Below are positions 5,294 through 5,740 of a DNA stretch of 5,740 nt, one piece after another. Within the stretch, counting starts at the first letter, position 1. Each line of letters opens with the position of its first letter. A model generated the notes under the pieces. That model was given only the letters and a program-made list of their open reading frames with translations. It did no database searches and was not told the origin of the DNA. Both the position numbers and the translations under genes were made by a program. Origin of the DNA: an uncultured Pseudorhodobacter sp. (lineage in GTDB: Bacteria > Pseudomonadota > Alphaproteobacteria > Rhodobacterales > Rhodobacteraceae); the NCBI GenBank assembly GCA_945957495.1, contig CAMFLG010000232.1, positions 1 through 5,740 on the forward strand. The letters are read 5' to 3'.

Positions 5294-5698
5294 ATGCCCC
5301 GGATGATCTTTATCACCTTGCCCATTACCGACATGCCGCGCGCCCGGGCGTTTTATGAGGCGCTGGGGTTTTCGATCAATCCCGACTTTTCCAGCGAGAC
5401 ATCGGCCTGCGTTGTTGTCAGCGAGACGATCTACTTCATGCTGTCCACGCATGACCAGTTCCGGCAGATTTCGGTCAAACCGCTGGTCTTGCCGAAGGAC
5501 GGCGCCAGCGCAACCTTTGCCCTGTCATGCGACAGCCGTGCCGAGGTTGATGCAATGACCGAAGCGGCCATTGCGGCAGGCGGGCAGTCGCTGCATGAGG
5601 CTGAGGATCTGGGCTTTATGTATTCGCGGGCGTTTGAAGACCCGGACGGAAACGGGTTTGGCCCGTTCTGGATGGACCCTGCGGCGGCGAACGGGTAG
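5294..5698 (+). CDS. VOC superfamily (glyoxalase/bleomycin-resistance fold) protein
   Basis: A 134-residue protein of the vicinal oxygen chelate fold. The first beta-alpha unit 'MIFITLPITDMPRARAFYEALGFSIN' gives the typical strand, 'TDM.RA..FYEALGF' helix and turn (4-29). The second half has 'ATFALSCDSRAEVDAM' (73-88), a helix ending 'AAGG', and 'GFMYSRAFEDPDGNGFGPFWM' (107-127). Related proteins usually end 'DPDGHxWE..WMD', with the glutamate as a metal ligand. Here that position is Gly123 in 'GNGFGPFWMD', and the first strand has no histidine. So a metal-dependent glyoxalase I activity is unlikely, and a binding or other role is possible. The ATG at 5294 has AGGA at 5283-5286 seven bases upstream. 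It probably has its own promoter. Annotated relatives are often called lactoylglutathione lyase by homology only, and I would not trust that name here. Confidence 0.8.
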   Translation: MPRMIFITLPITDMPRARAFYEALGFSINPDFSSETSACVVVSETIYFMLSTHDQFRQISVKPLVLPKDGASATFALSCDSRAEVDAMTEAAIAAGGQSLHEAEDLGFMYSRAFEDPDGNGFGPFWMDPAAANG

Positions 5699-5740
5699 GG
5701 CGCGTTTGCGGCCAGCGGTTTTCGAATAGAGCGGCTGCGC
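5699..5740. other. Non-coding end of window with partial palindrome
   Basis: After the VOC stop no start codon with a supporting ribosome-binding site is visible before the window ends. The final ten bases GCGGCTGCGC (5731-5740) are identical to 1104-1113, part of the hairpin at 1094-1122, and GCGTTTGCGG (5702-5711) is identical to 5201-5210 in the hairpin after the RDD gene. This may be the start of another intergenic palindrome. Confidence 0.3.

Overview
The window reads as a chromosomal segment of an alphaproteobacterium, most likely a Rhodobacteraceae-type (Rhodobacter/Paracoccus/Roseobacter group) organism. The reasons are GC-rich coding sequence, an Irr-type iron regulator divergent from a fabA-fabB-fabI cluster, and short G/C-rich palindromes between genes of a style I associate with that family. 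This is mostly conserved housekeeping DNA. I do not see a phage, transposon, CRISPR array, RNA gene or defence system.

Layout. Positions 1-67 (minus) hold the first 22 codons of a MiaB-type tRNA methylthiotransferase running off the left edge. Divergent from it, 202-1071 (plus) encodes a 289-residue conserved protein that looks like a glycosyltransferase family 2 relative with a degenerate DxD motif. It converges on irr (1200-1616, minus), a Fur-superfamily iron/heme-response regulator; 1072-1199 between them holds two hairpin-forming palindromes. irr and fabA are divergent across 1617-1789, which carries a plausible irr promoter and a perfect 7-bp inverted repeat.

On the plus strand, fabA (1790-2299), fabB (2326-3555), fabI (3579-4367) and an RDD-family membrane protein gene (4368-5192) are packed with gaps of 26, 23 and 0 nt and look like one operon. 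FabA dehydrates 3-hydroxyacyl-ACP and isomerises trans-2- to cis-3-decenoyl-ACP. FabB elongates the cis intermediate, and FabI reduces trans-2-enoyl-ACP in each elongation cycle. Together they set the unsaturated/saturated fatty acid balance of the membrane. The last gene encodes a four-helix membrane protein of unknown role. A long hairpin (5194-5233) closes the unit.

A separate VOC/glyoxalase-fold gene (5294-5698) follows, apparently with its own promoter overlapping a perfect TTGATATCAA palindrome. The last 42 bases are non-coding and end in a 10-mer also found in the palindrome at 1104-1113. The points most worth following up are the irr/fabA junction, the RDD gene fused to the end of a fatty-acid operon, the palindrome before the VOC gene, and the altered active-site motifs in the glycosyltransferase-like and VOC proteins.
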